From Clostridium_AD sp050717635 (GTDB lineage Bacteria; Bacillota; Clostridia; Clostridiales; Clostridiaceae), in contig NZ_JBOITO010000020.1 in NCBI RefSeq assembly GCF_050717635.1, positions 122,292 through 186,291 of the forward strand: a DNA stretch of 64,000 bases. Reading direction: 5' to 3'. Made by a program: the position numbers and the translations under genes. Numbering within the stretch: the first letter of the stretch is position 1; each line of letters opens with the position of its first letter. The notes below the pieces were generated by a model. It was given only the letters and a program-made list of their open reading frames with translations. It did no database searches and had not been told where the DNA came from. Below are positions 1 to 9,163 of the stretch, piece after piece.

Positions 1-459
1 AATTACTGGTCTATTGAATTTTTCTGCCTGTTTCATAAGTCTTAAGGCTTTTCTATATCCTTCGGGATTTGGCATCCCAAAGTTTCTCTTTATATTTTCT
101 TTAGTATTATTACCCTTTTGCTGAGCTATAACAGTTACTGGAGTACCATTAATTTCAGCGATTCCACCTATAATAGCAGCATCATCTCCATAATATCTGT
201 CGCCATGAAGTTCCATAAAATTTTCAAAAATTCGATTTATGTAGTCCAGAGCAGTAGGGCGTTCAACAAGCCTTGCAATACTTACTTTGTCCCAGGCAGT
301 TAAATTTTTATAGGCTTCCTTTTGCATATTATAAAGCTTAATTTCCATCTGTCTTACTTCTTTTCCCAAATCAATGTTTTGTTCTATTGCTAAATTCTTT
401 AGTTCATCTATTTTATTTTTTAGTTCATACATGTGCTTTTCAAAAGGTAAAGTCGCCAT
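1..459 (-). CDS. accA: Acetyl-CoA carboxylase carboxyltransferase subunit alpha, 3' part cut by window edge
   Basis: The first 153 codons are present; the rest lies beyond the left edge of the window. AccA forms, with AccD, the cytoplasmic carboxyltransferase that moves CO2 from biotin to acetyl-CoA to give malonyl-CoA. The visible part has the family's helical N-terminus, then the stretches HGDRYYGDD, IGGIAEINGTPV and QKGNNTKENIKRNFGMPNPEGYR in pieces, which are hallmarks of AccA. The ATG at 459 is preceded by a GGGGAG-type ribosome binding site. It follows accD by 43 bases, and the two subunits are presumably co-translated as the last genes of the fab/acc operon. Confidence 0.95.
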   Translation of the reverse strand, partial: MATLPFEKHMYELKNKIDELKNLAIEQNIDLGKEVRQMEIKLYNMQKEAYKNLTAWDKVSIARLVERPTALDYINRIFENFMELHGDRYYGDDAAIIGGIAEINGTPVTVIAQQKGNNTKENIKRNFGMPNPEGYRKALRLMKQAEKFNRPVI

Positions 460-502
460 AAAATCTCACTCCCCATCGTTACTTTTATCTTCTTCATATT
501 AG

Positions 503-1363
503 CTACGAATGAATTTTTAATATTTGAGTTAAAGTATCCTTCATAGCCTTTCTATCTACTACCTTATCTATAAAACCCTTTTGGAGCAAAAATTCAGCCC
601 TTTGGAAGTCATCAGGCAATTGCTGCTTTATAGTTTGCTCAATAACTCTTCTACCTGCAAAACCTACCAGTGCGTTGGGCTCAGCTATTATTATATCTCC
701 AAGCATTGCAAAGCTTGCTGTAACTCCTCCAGTCGTTGGGTCTGTAAGAACAGTTATATAAAGGCATCCATTTTTATTATGCCTTGCAACCGCAGCACTA
801 GTTTTAGCCATTTGCATTAGAGAGTATATCCCTTCTTGCATCCTAGCCCCCCCTGATGCTGTAAATATAATAATTGGTTTTTTAGCATCTGTTGCTCTTT
901 CAATTGCCCTTGTAATTTTCTCTCCAACAACAGACCCCATACTTCCCATCATAAAATTGCTATCCATCACCGCAACTACTGTATCGTAACCATTTATCTT
1001 TCCTTCTCCGGTTATTACAGCTTCATTTAATAAAGTTTTATCATGAAAACTTTGGAGTTTATCTTCATATCCTTCAAAATCTATAGGATTATCTGAGATC
1101 ATATTCTTATCATATTCTATAAAAGTATCACTATCTATGGTATAATTTATTCTTTCTTTAGACCCAATTCTAAAATGGGTTCTACAATTTTCACAAGTCA
1201 TTATACTATTCTCTAAATCCTTACTATAAAGAATTTTACCACAGGTTTGACATTTAACCCACATTCCTGAAGGAATATTAGGTTTATTCTCACCATCTTC
1301 ATCTTGTAAACTTTTAACCTCAATATACCTGCTCTTTTTAAATATACGATTAAACTCAAACAT
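503..1363 (-). CDS. accD: Acetyl-CoA carboxylase carboxyltransferase subunit beta
   Basis: AccD is the zinc-containing half of the carboxyltransferase, 286 aa here. Cysteines 38, 41, 57 and 60 form a CX2C-X15-CX2C zinc ribbon that can also bind mRNA in the E. coli enzyme. The crotonase-like core follows, with FTASGGARMQEG and the glycine-rich DPTTGGVTASFA stretch that build the oxyanion site. The reading frame is open for ten codons upstream, but the ATG at 1363 has an AAAGGGG site seven bases before it and matches the family start, so I chose it. It lies between accC and accA in the operon. Confidence 0.96.
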   Translation of the reverse strand: MFEFNRIFKKSRYIEVKSLQDEDGENKPNIPSGMWVKCQTCGKILYSKDLENSIMTCENCRTHFRIGSKERINYTIDSDTFIEYDKNMISDNPIDFEGYEDKLQSFHDKTLLNEAVITGEGKINGYDTVVAVMDSNFMMGSMGSVVGEKITRAIERATDAKKPIIIFTASGGARMQEGIYSLMQMAKTSAAVARHNKNGCLYITVLTDPTTGGVTASFAMLGDIIIAEPNALVGFAGRRVIEQTIKQQLPDDFQRAEFLLQKGFIDKVVDRKAMKDTLTQILKIHS

Positions 1364-1462
1364 ATAGCTACCCCTTTCTAAAAGCATACCCACTCTGTTT
1401 TATACACATATCATAGTATAACCCTTATAGGCAATAAATTCCAGTATGCGTTTAGCTAGTTT

Positions 1463-2809
1463 TTAAATATCTTTAAATTCTTTGCTTATAAAACTAGTAT
1501 CAAATTCCCCTTTTATAAAATTATCATTGTTTATTATTTTAAACTGAAAGTCAATGTTAGTATCTACTCCCTCAATTATAAACTCTCCTAAGGCCCTTCT
1601 CATTTTACATATTGCTTCTTCTCTATTTTTACCATGTACAATGAGTTTTCCTATCATAGAATCATAAGTGGGTGGTATCTTGTACCCTTGATATGCTGCA
1701 CTATCGATTCTTACTCCATATCCTCCAGGAATATGAAGTGATTTTATTTCGCCTGGACATGGCATAAAATTTTTAGAAGGATTTTCTGCGTTTATTCTAC
1801 ATTCAATAGCATGCCCCTGAATTTTTATATCTTCCTGTTTATAAGAAAGCACTTGTCCCGAAGCAATATTTATCTGAGCTTTCACTAAATCTACACCGGT
1901 AATCATTTCTGTTATTGCATGTTCTACCTGTATACGAGTATTCATCTCCATAAAATAATATTTTCCATACTTATCTAGTAGAAACTCTATTGTTCCAGCA
2001 TTTTTATAATTAATAGACCTAGCTGCTTTAACTGCAACCTCACCCATCTGTTTTCTAAGTTCTTCCGTCATTACAGGTCCTGGTGCTTCTTCTATTACTT
2101 TTTGATTTCGCCTTTGAATAGAACAATCACGCTCACCAAGATGAATAACATTTTCATGCTCATCAGCAAGTATTTGAAACTCTATATGCCTTGGTTCTTC
2201 TATAAATTTTTCCATATACATTGTATCATCACCAAAAGCATTTTTCGACTCTGTTTTAGCGGTATTATAGGATGGTATAAGCTCTTCTTGTTTTCTAACA
2301 ATTCTTATACCGCGCCCCCCGCCACCTGCTGAGGCCTTTATCATTAGTGGATATCCTATTTTTTTAGCCCACATTAAAGCTTCTGTCTCACTGTCAACAG
2401 CTCCATCTGAACCAGGGACTACAGGAACTCCAGCGTTTATCATTATTTCTCTTGCTTTTACCTTGTTGCCCATATTGTCCATATTATGTGAATCTGGTCC
2501 TATAAATTTTATATTACATTCCTCACACATCTGTGCGAACTTACTATTCTCAGACAAAAATCCAAAACCAGGATGAATTGCTTCTGCGCCTGTAAGCACT
2601 GTTGCACTTAATATATTTTGCATATTCAAATAACTATCTGCAGATTTAGCAGGTCCAATGCATACAGCCTCATCCGCCATTTGAGTATGAAGAGCATTTT
2701 TATCTATCTCAGAATATACTGCCACAGTTTGAATACCCATTTCATTACAAGCCCTAATTATTCTTACCGCTATCTCGCCTCTATTAGCAATTAATATCTT
2801 CTTAAACAT
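1463..2809 (-). CDS. accC: Acetyl-CoA carboxylase, biotin carboxylase subunit
   Basis: AccC carboxylates the biotin of AccB using ATP and bicarbonate. The 448-aa protein has the normal length and all three parts: the N-terminal domain starting KKILIANRGEIAVRI, the ATP-grasp domain with the glycine-rich lid KASAGGGGRGI at about 158-168, and the C-terminal domain with FMEMNTRIQVEH, which holds metal and bicarbonate ligands. A GGAAGG site precedes the ATG. The gene sits 41 bases after fabZ and about 100 bases before accD. Confidence 0.97.
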   Translation of the reverse strand: MFKKILIANRGEIAVRIIRACNEMGIQTVAVYSEIDKNALHTQMADEAVCIGPAKSADSYLNMQNILSATVLTGAEAIHPGFGFLSENSKFAQMCEECNIKFIGPDSHNMDNMGNKVKAREIMINAGVPVVPGSDGAVDSETEALMWAKKIGYPLMIKASAGGGGRGIRIVRKQEELIPSYNTAKTESKNAFGDDTMYMEKFIEEPRHIEFQILADEHENVIHLGERDCSIQRRNQKVIEEAPGPVMTEELRKQMGEVAVKAARSINYKNAGTIEFLLDKYGKYYFMEMNTRIQVEHAITEMITGVDLVKAQINIASGQVLSYKQEDIKIQGHAIECRINAENPSKNFMPCPGEIKSLHIPGGYGVRIDSAAYQGYKIPPTYDSMIGKLIVHGKNREEAICKMRRALGEFIIEGVDTNIDFQFKIINNDNFIKGEFDTSFISKEFKDI

Positions 2810-2850
2810 ACTATTTACCTTCCCTGCACTTAAAATTATTAACTAAAATA

Positions 2851-3297
2851 TTAAATACCTACGGCAAACGTGATTTCAGCTTCTGCCGCCTTTTCTCCAT
2901 TTACTGAAGCTACTGCCTTTCCAATTCCAACAGGTCCCTTCATTTTGATTATTTCTACTTCAAGTTTTAGTACGTCTCCTGGAACAACTTTTTTTCTAAA
3001 TCTAGCTTTATTAATACCACCAAAATAAGCAATTTTACCTTTGTAATCATCCATACTCAGAAGTGCTACCGCTCCAACCTGTGCAAGTGCCTCTATAATT
3101 ATTACTCCTGGAACTACTGGTTCCGTTGGAAAATGACCCTGAAAAAAATACTCATTCATAGTTATATTTTTATATCCTACAGCTCTTTTTCCTGGTTCTA
3201 ATTCCTCCACCTTATCCACAAATAGAAATGGATATCTATGAGGAATAATCTCTTGAATTTGTTTTATATTTAAAGCAGTATTTTTTATATTTTCCAT
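2851..3297 (-). CDS. fabZ: 3-hydroxyacyl-[acyl-carrier-protein] dehydratase
   Basis: FabZ removes water from 3-hydroxyacyl-ACP to give trans-2-enoyl-ACP. The 148-aa hot-dog protein shows PHRYPFLFVD near residue 19 and the catalytic pair His55 (GHFP) and Glu69 (IIIEALAQ), 14 residues apart as in known FabZ. No FabA or FabM is visible in the window, so this FabZ does not explain how the cell makes unsaturated fatty acids. The frame is open for 17 codons further upstream, but the ATG at 3297 has a GGTGGAG site and fits the family. accB ends 16 bases upstream. Confidence 0.95.
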   Translation of the reverse strand: MENIKNTALNIKQIQEIIPHRYPFLFVDKVEELEPGKRAVGYKNITMNEYFFQGHFPTEPVVPGVIIIEALAQVGAVALLSMDDYKGKIAYFGGINKARFRKKVVPGDVLKLEVEIIKMKGPVGIGKAVASVNGEKAAEAEITFAVGI

Positions 3298-3313
3298 GTT
3301 AATGTCTCCACCT

Positions 3314-3835
3314 TTATTTTTTGAGTATTTTGAATAACGGCTGACCATACTCTACCATATCTCCGTTTGAAACTAATACTTCTACAACTTCCCCCTCGAC
3401 TTCACTTTCAATTTCATTCATAAGTTTCATAGCTTCTAAAATACAAAGAGTATCCCCCTTGTTAATTTTCGAACCAACTTTTACAAAATTGTTTGATTCG
3501 GGACCAGGAGAAGTATACATTGTTCCAACAATTGGAGATTTAACTATAACTATATTTTCCTCAAGCAATATCTTAGCTGCATTTTCTATTGTGATAGCCC
3601 TATCATTATCTTGTTTTTCTACAGGCAACCCATTTACAGCTACATTTTCTGTATTTAATGAATCCCCAGTTACTTGTTCTACAGGTGCAACGTAACTAGT
3701 CATTTTTTCTACTACTATTTGTTTCTCTTTTTTCTCCATTTTTATCATTATGCCTTCTGTCTCTATTTCAAAAGAGGTAAGCTTTGAATCACTAACGGTT
3801 TTAATTAATTGTTCAATATTTTTATAATCCATCAT
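3314..3835 (-). CDS. accB: Acetyl-CoA carboxylase, biotin carboxyl carrier protein
   Basis: AccB carries the biotin that shuttles CO2 between AccC and AccD/AccA. The 173-aa protein has an N-terminal helix, a flexible linker of about 50 residues, and a C-terminal biotinyl domain with the EAMKLM motif; Lys137 is the predicted biotinylated residue. The start codon overlaps the fabF stop by one base (TAATG), so translation is probably coupled. A second ATG follows directly at 3832. Confidence 0.96.
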   Translation of the reverse strand: MMDYKNIEQLIKTVSDSKLTSFEIETEGIMIKMEKKEKQIVVEKMTSYVAPVEQVTGDSLNTENVAVNGLPVEKQDNDRAITIENAAKILLEENIVIVKSPIVGTMYTSPGPESNNFVKVGSKINKGDTLCILEAMKLMNEIESEVEGEVVEVLVSNGDMVEYGQPLFKILKK

Positions 3836-5076
3836 TATTTACCATCCCACTTTTTCAATAATATAGTAGCGTTATGACCACCAAATCCTAAGGAATTTGA
3901 CATTGCATATTGTAGACTCTCTTTTCTCCCAGCATTTGGAACATAATCTAAATCACATTCTTCATCTACTACCTTATATCCTATAGTTGGTGGTACAAAT
4001 CCTTCTTCTAAAGCTTTTATGCATACTATAGCCTCTATAGCTCCTGATGCTCCTAGAAGATGTCCTGTCATAGATTTTGTTGAACTTACAGGTATTTTAT
4101 ATGCATATTCTCCAAAAGCAGACTTAATAGCTACAGTTTCAAACTTGTCATTGTATGGAGTACTTGTTCCGTGAGCATTAATATAAGATACTTCTGCAGC
4201 ATTAACCTCTCCATCTTTAAGTGCCATTACCATTGCCCTTGCAGCACCCTCTCCACTTGGTGCTGGTGAAGTTATATGATAAGCATCACAAGTTGCTCCA
4301 TACCCCTTTATCTCTGCATAAATTTTTGCATTTCTTTTTTCTGCATGATCTAAAGATTCAAGTATAACTATACCTGCGCCCTCTCCCATAACAAAACCGC
4401 TTCTCTCTTTATCAAAAGGTATTGATGCTCTTAGTGGATCTTCACTTTTGGTTAAAGCTGTTAACGCAGCAAATCCTGCTAAAGCAAGTGGAGTTATTGA
4501 TCCTTCCGCTCCCCCAGCTATTATTATGTCTGCTCTTCCATCTTGAATTAAGTGAAAAGCATCACCTATTGCATTAGTCCCTGTAGCACAAGCTGTAACT
4601 ACACTAGTACATACGCCTTTAGCACCATACTTTATTGCAATATTTGCAGCTCCAATATTACCTATTATCATAGGTATTAAAAAAGGAGAAACTCTATTCG
4701 GTCCCTTTTCCATAAGCTTTTTATGTTCTTGCTCAATAGTATTAAGTCCACCTACTCCCGAACCAACTACAACTCCTAATCTTTCACTATCTATAGAGTC
4801 TAAATCGAGTCCTGAATTTTTAATAGCTTCGTCTGCTGCTACCATTGCATACTGACAGTACTTATCCATTTTTCTAGCTTCTCTTTTATCTAGTGCAACT
4901 GTTACATCAAAATTCTTAACTTCTGCACCTAGCTTACATTTATAGTCAGTAATATCAAAGGACTTAATTACATCTATTCCACAAGTACCTTGTTTTATAT
5001 TATCCCAAAAGCTATTTACATCATTTCCTATAGGAGTAACTGCTCCCATTCCCGTTATAACAACTCTATTTTTCAT
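3835..5076 (-). CDS. fabF: 3-oxoacyl-[acyl-carrier-protein] synthase II
   Basis: FabF condenses malonyl-ACP with acyl-ACP in chain elongation. The 413-aa thiolase-fold protein has the catalytic triad Cys163 (TACATGTNAIG), His302 (AHGTSTPYND) and His339 (STKSMTGHLLGASG). No FabB-type second elongating synthase is visible, so FabF may serve both saturated and unsaturated chains, as reported for C. acetobutylicum FabF. An AAGGAGG site stands before the ATG. fabG is 40 bases upstream. Confidence 0.97.
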   Translation of the reverse strand: MKNRVVITGMGAVTPIGNDVNSFWDNIKQGTCGIDVIKSFDITDYKCKLGAEVKNFDVTVALDKREARKMDKYCQYAMVAADEAIKNSGLDLDSIDSERLGVVVGSGVGGLNTIEQEHKKLMEKGPNRVSPFLIPMIIGNIGAANIAIKYGAKGVCTSVVTACATGTNAIGDAFHLIQDGRADIIIAGGAEGSITPLALAGFAALTALTKSEDPLRASIPFDKERSGFVMGEGAGIVILESLDHAEKRNAKIYAEIKGYGATCDAYHITSPAPSGEGAARAMVMALKDGEVNAAEVSYINAHGTSTPYNDKFETVAIKSAFGEYAYKIPVSSTKSMTGHLLGASGAIEAIVCIKALEEGFVPPTIGYKVVDEECDLDYVPNAGRKESLQYAMSNSLGFGGHNATILLKKWDGK

Positions 5077-5116
5077 AGTATGAACCTCCTTAAAATCGCA
5101 ATTAACTGTTGCTTTA

Positions 5117-5857
5117 TTACATTACCATGCCACCATCTACATTTATAACTTGACCTGTTATGTATGAAGCTTCTTCTGAGGCTAAAAATGCTACTGCATT
5201 TGCAACATCTTCTGGACATCCCAGTCTCTTTAGTGGAATAGTGCCCATTATAGCATCCTTTACCTTATCTGGCAGCACATCAGTCATATCTGTTGCAATA
5301 TATCCTGGTGCTACTGCATTACAAGTAATTCCACGGCTTGCAAATTCTCTAGCAACCGCTTTAGTCATACCTATTATGCCTGCCTTTGCAGCTGAATAGT
5401 TTACTTGGCCTGCATTACCCGTAATCCCAGACACTGAGGATATATTTATTATTCTCCCACTTCTTTGCTTAAGCATTATAGCGGATACATGCTTTGTGCA
5501 ATTAAAAGCACCTTTAAGATTAATATCTATAACACTATCAAAGTCCTCTTCCTTCATTCTCATTAAAAGACAATCTTTTGTTATACCAGCATTATTAACT
5601 AAAATATCCAAACTTCCGAATTCTTCAATACATTTTTTCATCATATTCTCAACACCACTATAACTGCTTATATCACACTTAACAGCTAGTGCCTTAGCTC
5701 CTAAAGCTTCTATTTCTTTTACTACTTCTTGTACTCCACCTACACTGTTTCTATAGTTAAGGACTACATTTGCTCCAAGTTTCGCTAGCTTTATAGCTAT
5801 AGCTCTTCCAATACCACGTCTTGCCCCTGTAACTACTGCTGTTTTTCCACTTAACAT
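5117..5857 (-). CDS. fabG: 3-oxoacyl-[acyl-carrier-protein] reductase
   Basis: FabG reduces 3-oxoacyl-ACP with NADPH. It is a classical short-chain dehydrogenase of 246 aa with the cofactor motif GARRGIG (11-17), NNAG at 88-91, and catalytic Ser141, Tyr154 and Lys158. An in-frame ATG at 5884 would add nine residues, but the ATG at 5857 has a GGAG site at good distance and gives the usual family start (SGKTAVVTG), so I prefer it. fabD ends 33 bases upstream. Confidence 0.95.
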   Translation of the reverse strand: MLSGKTAVVTGARRGIGRAIAIKLAKLGANVVLNYRNSVGGVQEVVKEIEALGAKALAVKCDISSYSGVENMMKKCIEEFGSLDILVNNAGITKDCLLMRMKEEDFDSVIDINLKGAFNCTKHVSAIMLKQRSGRIINISSVSGITGNAGQVNYSAAKAGIIGMTKAVAREFASRGITCNAVAPGYIATDMTDVLPDKVKDAIMGTIPLKRLGCPEDVANAVAFLASEEASYITGQVINVDGGMVM

Positions 5858-5890
5858 TAATCTGCACTCCTTTATTCTTCCCATAATGGT

Positions 5891-6826
5891 CTACCTCTTT
5901 AGCTGTTCTATTGCTTTATTTAAAGACGCCAAATCTTCTACGTTTACCACTGTCAGTTTTCTATCTATTTTTTTTACAAATCCACTTAATACTTTGCCAG
6001 GGCCTATCTCTACAAAGGTATCGACACCATCTTTTATCATATTTCTTATAATTGTTTCCCACAAAACAGAACTCATAACTTGAAGTTTTAAATTAATTTT
6101 TATATCATCTTTACTCTTTATATAGTCACCACTAACATTTGTCATTACAGGAATATTAGTTTCTTTAATGTCTATATTTTGGAGTTCTATTTCTAACTTC
6201 TCTGCTGCTGTTTTTAACATAGAAGTATGGAAAGGTGCACTTACAGGTAGTGGAATCACCCTTTTCGCACCTTTTTTCATAGCTATTTCTAAGGCAAATT
6301 CTACTGCTGCTATTTCCCCGGCAATTACTATTTGGCCTGGGCAGTTTAAATTAGCTATTTCTACTATTCCGGAAGTTCTAGCTTCACTACAAGCTTCTTT
6401 AACTAGATCGGCATCTAATCCCAAAATAGCTGCCATAGTTCCTATTCCTTCAGGAACTGCTTCCTGCATGAACCTTCCACGTTTTTTAACAAGCTTTACC
6501 GCATCTTTAAAACCCATAGCACCGCTACATATAAGTGCTGAGTATTCTCCAAGACTAAGTCCTGCAGTTACATCGCATTTAATGCCATGTTCTCTTAATG
6601 CCATAAGGGCTGCTATGCTAGTAGTCAAAATAGCTGGTTGAGTATTCTCTGTAATGTTTAACTCTGAGTCCATGCCTTCAAAACAAAGTTTACTTAACTT
6701 AAAACCAAGTTCACTATCTGCTATATTAAATATATTTTTGCAAACCTCTATATTCTCAAATAATTCCTTGCCCATACCAATATATTGAGCTCCCTGTCCA
6801 GGAAAAATAAAAGCAATTTTACTCAT
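5891..6826 (-). CDS. fabD: Malonyl-CoA:ACP transacylase
   Basis: FabD loads malonyl groups from malonyl-CoA onto ACP. The 311-aa protein opens with FPGQGAQYIGMG and has the nucleophile Ser91 in GLSLGEYSAL and His200 in PVSAPFHTSML. The residue before the nucleophile is Leu where many family members have His (GHSLGE). A GGAGGG site precedes the ATG. It lies between fabK and fabG. Confidence 0.96.
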   Translation of the reverse strand: MSKIAFIFPGQGAQYIGMGKELFENIEVCKNIFNIADSELGFKLSKLCFEGMDSELNITENTQPAILTTSIAALMALREHGIKCDVTAGLSLGEYSALICSGAMGFKDAVKLVKKRGRFMQEAVPEGIGTMAAILGLDADLVKEACSEARTSGIVEIANLNCPGQIVIAGEIAAVEFALEIAMKKGAKRVIPLPVSAPFHTSMLKTAAEKLEIELQNIDIKETNIPVMTNVSGDYIKSKDDIKINLKLQVMSSVLWETIIRNMIKDGVDTFVEIGPGKVLSGFVKKIDRKLTVVNVEDLASLNKAIEQLKR

Positions 6827-6854
6827 AATTTCCCTCCTAAATTTTTTATCTATA

Positions 6855-7802
6855 TTAAATAATACTATTATTCTTAAACTTTAAAATCGCTTGTTCTGCC
6901 TCGTTAAACATTTCTTCTATAATTTCCACGCAACTTTGTTCTTTCTTTACAAGACCCGCAATTTGGCCCGCCATAACAGATCCCATATCTACATCGCCTT
7001 CTCTTACTGCTCTTGGCAGACAACCTGCTCCTAATGCTTCTAAAACTTCTAATGTCGCGTTTTCTTTTTCAAGCTTTTGAAATTGTCTTGATAACTTGTT
7101 TTTTAAAACTCTAACAGGGTGTCCTGTAGATCTCCCTGTTACCACTGCATCTATATCCTTTGCAGCTAATATCTTTTTTTTATAATTTTCATGTATTGTA
7201 CATTCATTTGCTACTAGAAACCTTGTTCCTACTTGAACTCCCTGCACACCAAGCATAAATGCTGCTGCAAGGCCACGTCCATCACCTATTCCACCTGCTG
7301 CTATGACAGGAATATTAACTCCATCAACAACTTGAGGAACAAGTGACATAGTTGTAAGCTCTCCAATATGTCCTCCCGATTCACAACCTTCTGCAATTAC
7401 TGCATCTGCCCCTGCTCTCTCCATACGCTTAGCTAACCCAACAGAAGCCACTACCGGTATTACTTTGATGCCATGGGCCTTCCAAAGTTCCATATATTTA
7501 CCTGGATTGCCCGCCCCTGTAGTAACCACTTTAACGCCTTCTTCACACACAAGATGTGCAATTTCTTCTGCATTATCACTTAAAAGCATTATATTAACTC
7601 CAAAAGGTTTATCTGTTAATTTTTTTGCTTTTCTTATTTCATCTCTTATATAATCAACTGGTGCATTAGCCGCTGCTATAATACCTAAGCCCCCTGCATT
7701 AGATACTGCTGATGCTAAGCTACTATCTGCAACCCAAGCCATTCCACCTTGTATTATCGGATATTTTACGCCTAGTTCTTTAAAAAATACGGAATTAAAC
7801 AT
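6855..7802 (-). CDS. fabK: Enoyl-[acyl-carrier-protein] reductase II (FMN-dependent)
   Basis: FabK is the FMN-containing enoyl-ACP reductase that finishes each elongation cycle in many Firmicutes; it is unrelated to FabI and insensitive to triclosan. The 315-aa TIM-barrel protein starts GVKYPIIQGGMAWVAD, has the catalytic His145 in ESGGHIGEL and the phosphate-binding IPVIAAGGIGDGRG. Its place between acpP and fabD supports FabK over a general nitronate monooxygenase. Compare the longer paralogue at 9733-10812. Confidence 0.94.
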   Translation of the reverse strand: MFNSVFFKELGVKYPIIQGGMAWVADSSLASAVSNAGGLGIIAAANAPVDYIRDEIRKAKKLTDKPFGVNIMLLSDNAEEIAHLVCEEGVKVVTTGAGNPGKYMELWKAHGIKVIPVVASVGLAKRMERAGADAVIAEGCESGGHIGELTTMSLVPQVVDGVNIPVIAAGGIGDGRGLAAAFMLGVQGVQVGTRFLVANECTIHENYKKKILAAKDIDAVVTGRSTGHPVRVLKNKLSRQFQKLEKENATLEVLEALGAGCLPRAVREGDVDMGSVMAGQIAGLVKKEQSCVEIIEEMFNEAEQAILKFKNNSII

Positions 7803-7837
7803 TTTACCCCTCCTTGCTTCCTTAAACTATATAGTTA

Positions 7838-7893
7838 GGGTCAGATAATTGTAGAAAAATACACAGTATTTCAGCTCTCTAATTATCTAACCC
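7838..7893 (-). promoter_or_regulatory. 13-bp stem-loop between acpP and fabK
   Basis: Bases 7838-7850 pair with 7881-7893. The single imperfect pair is a U-G wobble only when read as the minus-strand (operon) RNA, leaving a perfect 13-bp stem with a 30-base loop. There is no U tract after it, so a simple intrinsic terminator is unlikely. It could be a processing or stability element that lets acpP mRNA outnumber fabK mRNA; that role is inference. Confidence 0.6.
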
Positions 7894-7904
7894 CACAATT
7901 ACTA

Positions 7905-8135
7905 TTATTTCATTTTTGCTTCTATATACTTAACTATTCCCTTTACATCTTTAATATTTTCTATATCTTCGTTTGGGATTTCAATTTCAAAAGCTTCTTC
8001 AAGAGACATTACAATTTCAAATATCTCAAGTGAATCTACTCCTAAATCATCTGAGAAATTTGCTTCCATTGTAACTTCTACCTCGTCTATCCCTAATTGT
8101 TCAACTATTACATTTTTAACTTTTTCAAATATCAT
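7905..8135 (-). CDS. acpP: Acyl carrier protein
   Basis: ACP carries growing acyl chains on a phosphopantetheine arm. The acidic 76-aa protein has the attachment site Ser35 in DDLGVDSLEIFEIVMSLEE. Length and four-helix pattern are normal. A strong AGGAGG site lies eight bases before the ATG. It sits between fabH and fabK, with the 102-base fabK spacer holding a stem-loop. Confidence 0.97.
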   Translation of the reverse strand: MIFEKVKNVIVEQLGIDEVEVTMEANFSDDLGVDSLEIFEIVMSLEEAFEIEIPNEDIENIKDVKGIVKYIEAKMK

Positions 8136-8155
8136 TAATAATTCCTCCTAAAATT

Positions 8156-9139
8156 TTATTTTTTAATTGTCCATTCTATTAATGCAGCTCCGTAGGTTAA
8201 TCCACCGCCAAAGCCTACAAGTATAATTTTATCTCCAGCTGTAAGTAAATTAGTTTTGTTCATTTCATCCATTGCAATGGCTATACTTGCTGCTGAAGTA
8301 TTTCCATATCTATCTAAATTTACAAAGAATTTATCTTTGTCAGCCTTCAATTTTTTAACAACAAAATCTATTATTCTGAAATTTGCTTGATGACAAACTA
8401 CATACTTAATATCATCTAATGTGTAATTGTTTTCCTTTAAAACTTTATTTATGCTAGTTACAATAACATTCACTGCAAATCTAAAAATCTCTTTACCATC
8501 CATTTCTATTTTTGCTTTAAAATCTTCTTTACCATTTGTAAAAGTATTCTTTACATCAACTGTTGGACAAGTTAGAAGATTACACTTCTTACCTTCAGAA
8601 ACTGACTCAACTGAAATAATTCCTGGCATATTACCTACCTCAATTACTGCTGCTCCTGCACCATCTCCAAATAGTATGCAAGTATTTCTATCTGCCCAAT
8701 TTACAATTTTTGATAATACCTCAGCGCCTATTATTAAGGCTCTTTTTCGTTTACCAGTTTTTAAAAATTGCATTGCTATATCAAGTGCAAATATAAACCC
8801 TGTGCAAGCTGCTGATATATCAAAGGCCATAGCATTATCTGCTCCAATATTCCCTTGGACTATACAAGCCGTAGCTGGGACAAATTGATCTGGCGATGTA
8901 CTTGCAACAATTATAAGATCTATATCACAAACATTAACATTTGCATCCTTTAGTGCCTCTAATGCGGCTTTTGTGGCCAAGTCTGAAGTATTTTCACCTT
9001 GTGATATATGTCTTTGCCTTATACCAGTCATAGAAACTATCCATTCATCAGAAGTATCTACAATTTCTGATAGCTGATGATTCGTCATAATGTTTAGAGG
9101 AGCATAACTTCCTGTACCAATTATTTGTACCTCATTCAT
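8156..9139 (-). CDS. fabH: 3-oxoacyl-[acyl-carrier-protein] synthase III
   Basis: FabH starts chains by condensing an acyl-CoA with malonyl-ACP. The 327-aa thiolase-fold protein has the triad Cys112 (AACTGFIFALD), His250 (CHQANFRIID) and Asn280 (GNTSAASI). It is the first enzyme gene after the regulator fabT, 24 bases downstream of it, as in streptococcal and clostridial fab clusters. Confidence 0.96.
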   Translation of the reverse strand: MNEVQIIGTGSYAPLNIMTNHQLSEIVDTSDEWIVSMTGIRQRHISQGENTSDLATKAALEALKDANVNVCDIDLIIVASTSPDQFVPATACIVQGNIGADNAMAFDISAACTGFIFALDIAMQFLKTGKRKRALIIGAEVLSKIVNWADRNTCILFGDGAGAAVIEVGNMPGIISVESVSEGKKCNLLTCPTVDVKNTFTNGKEDFKAKIEMDGKEIFRFAVNVIVTSINKVLKENNYTLDDIKYVVCHQANFRIIDFVVKKLKADKDKFFVNLDRYGNTSAASIAIAMDEMNKTNLLTAGDKIILVGFGGGLTYGAALIEWTIKK

Positions 9140-9163
9140 TGCTTAACTACCCCTTTCATTAAT

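Noticed and set aside
503..820. Plus-strand ORF opposite accD, and many similar shadow ORFs opposite strong genes
   Set aside because: They overlap well-supported genes in another frame, lack ribosome sites and have unnatural composition.
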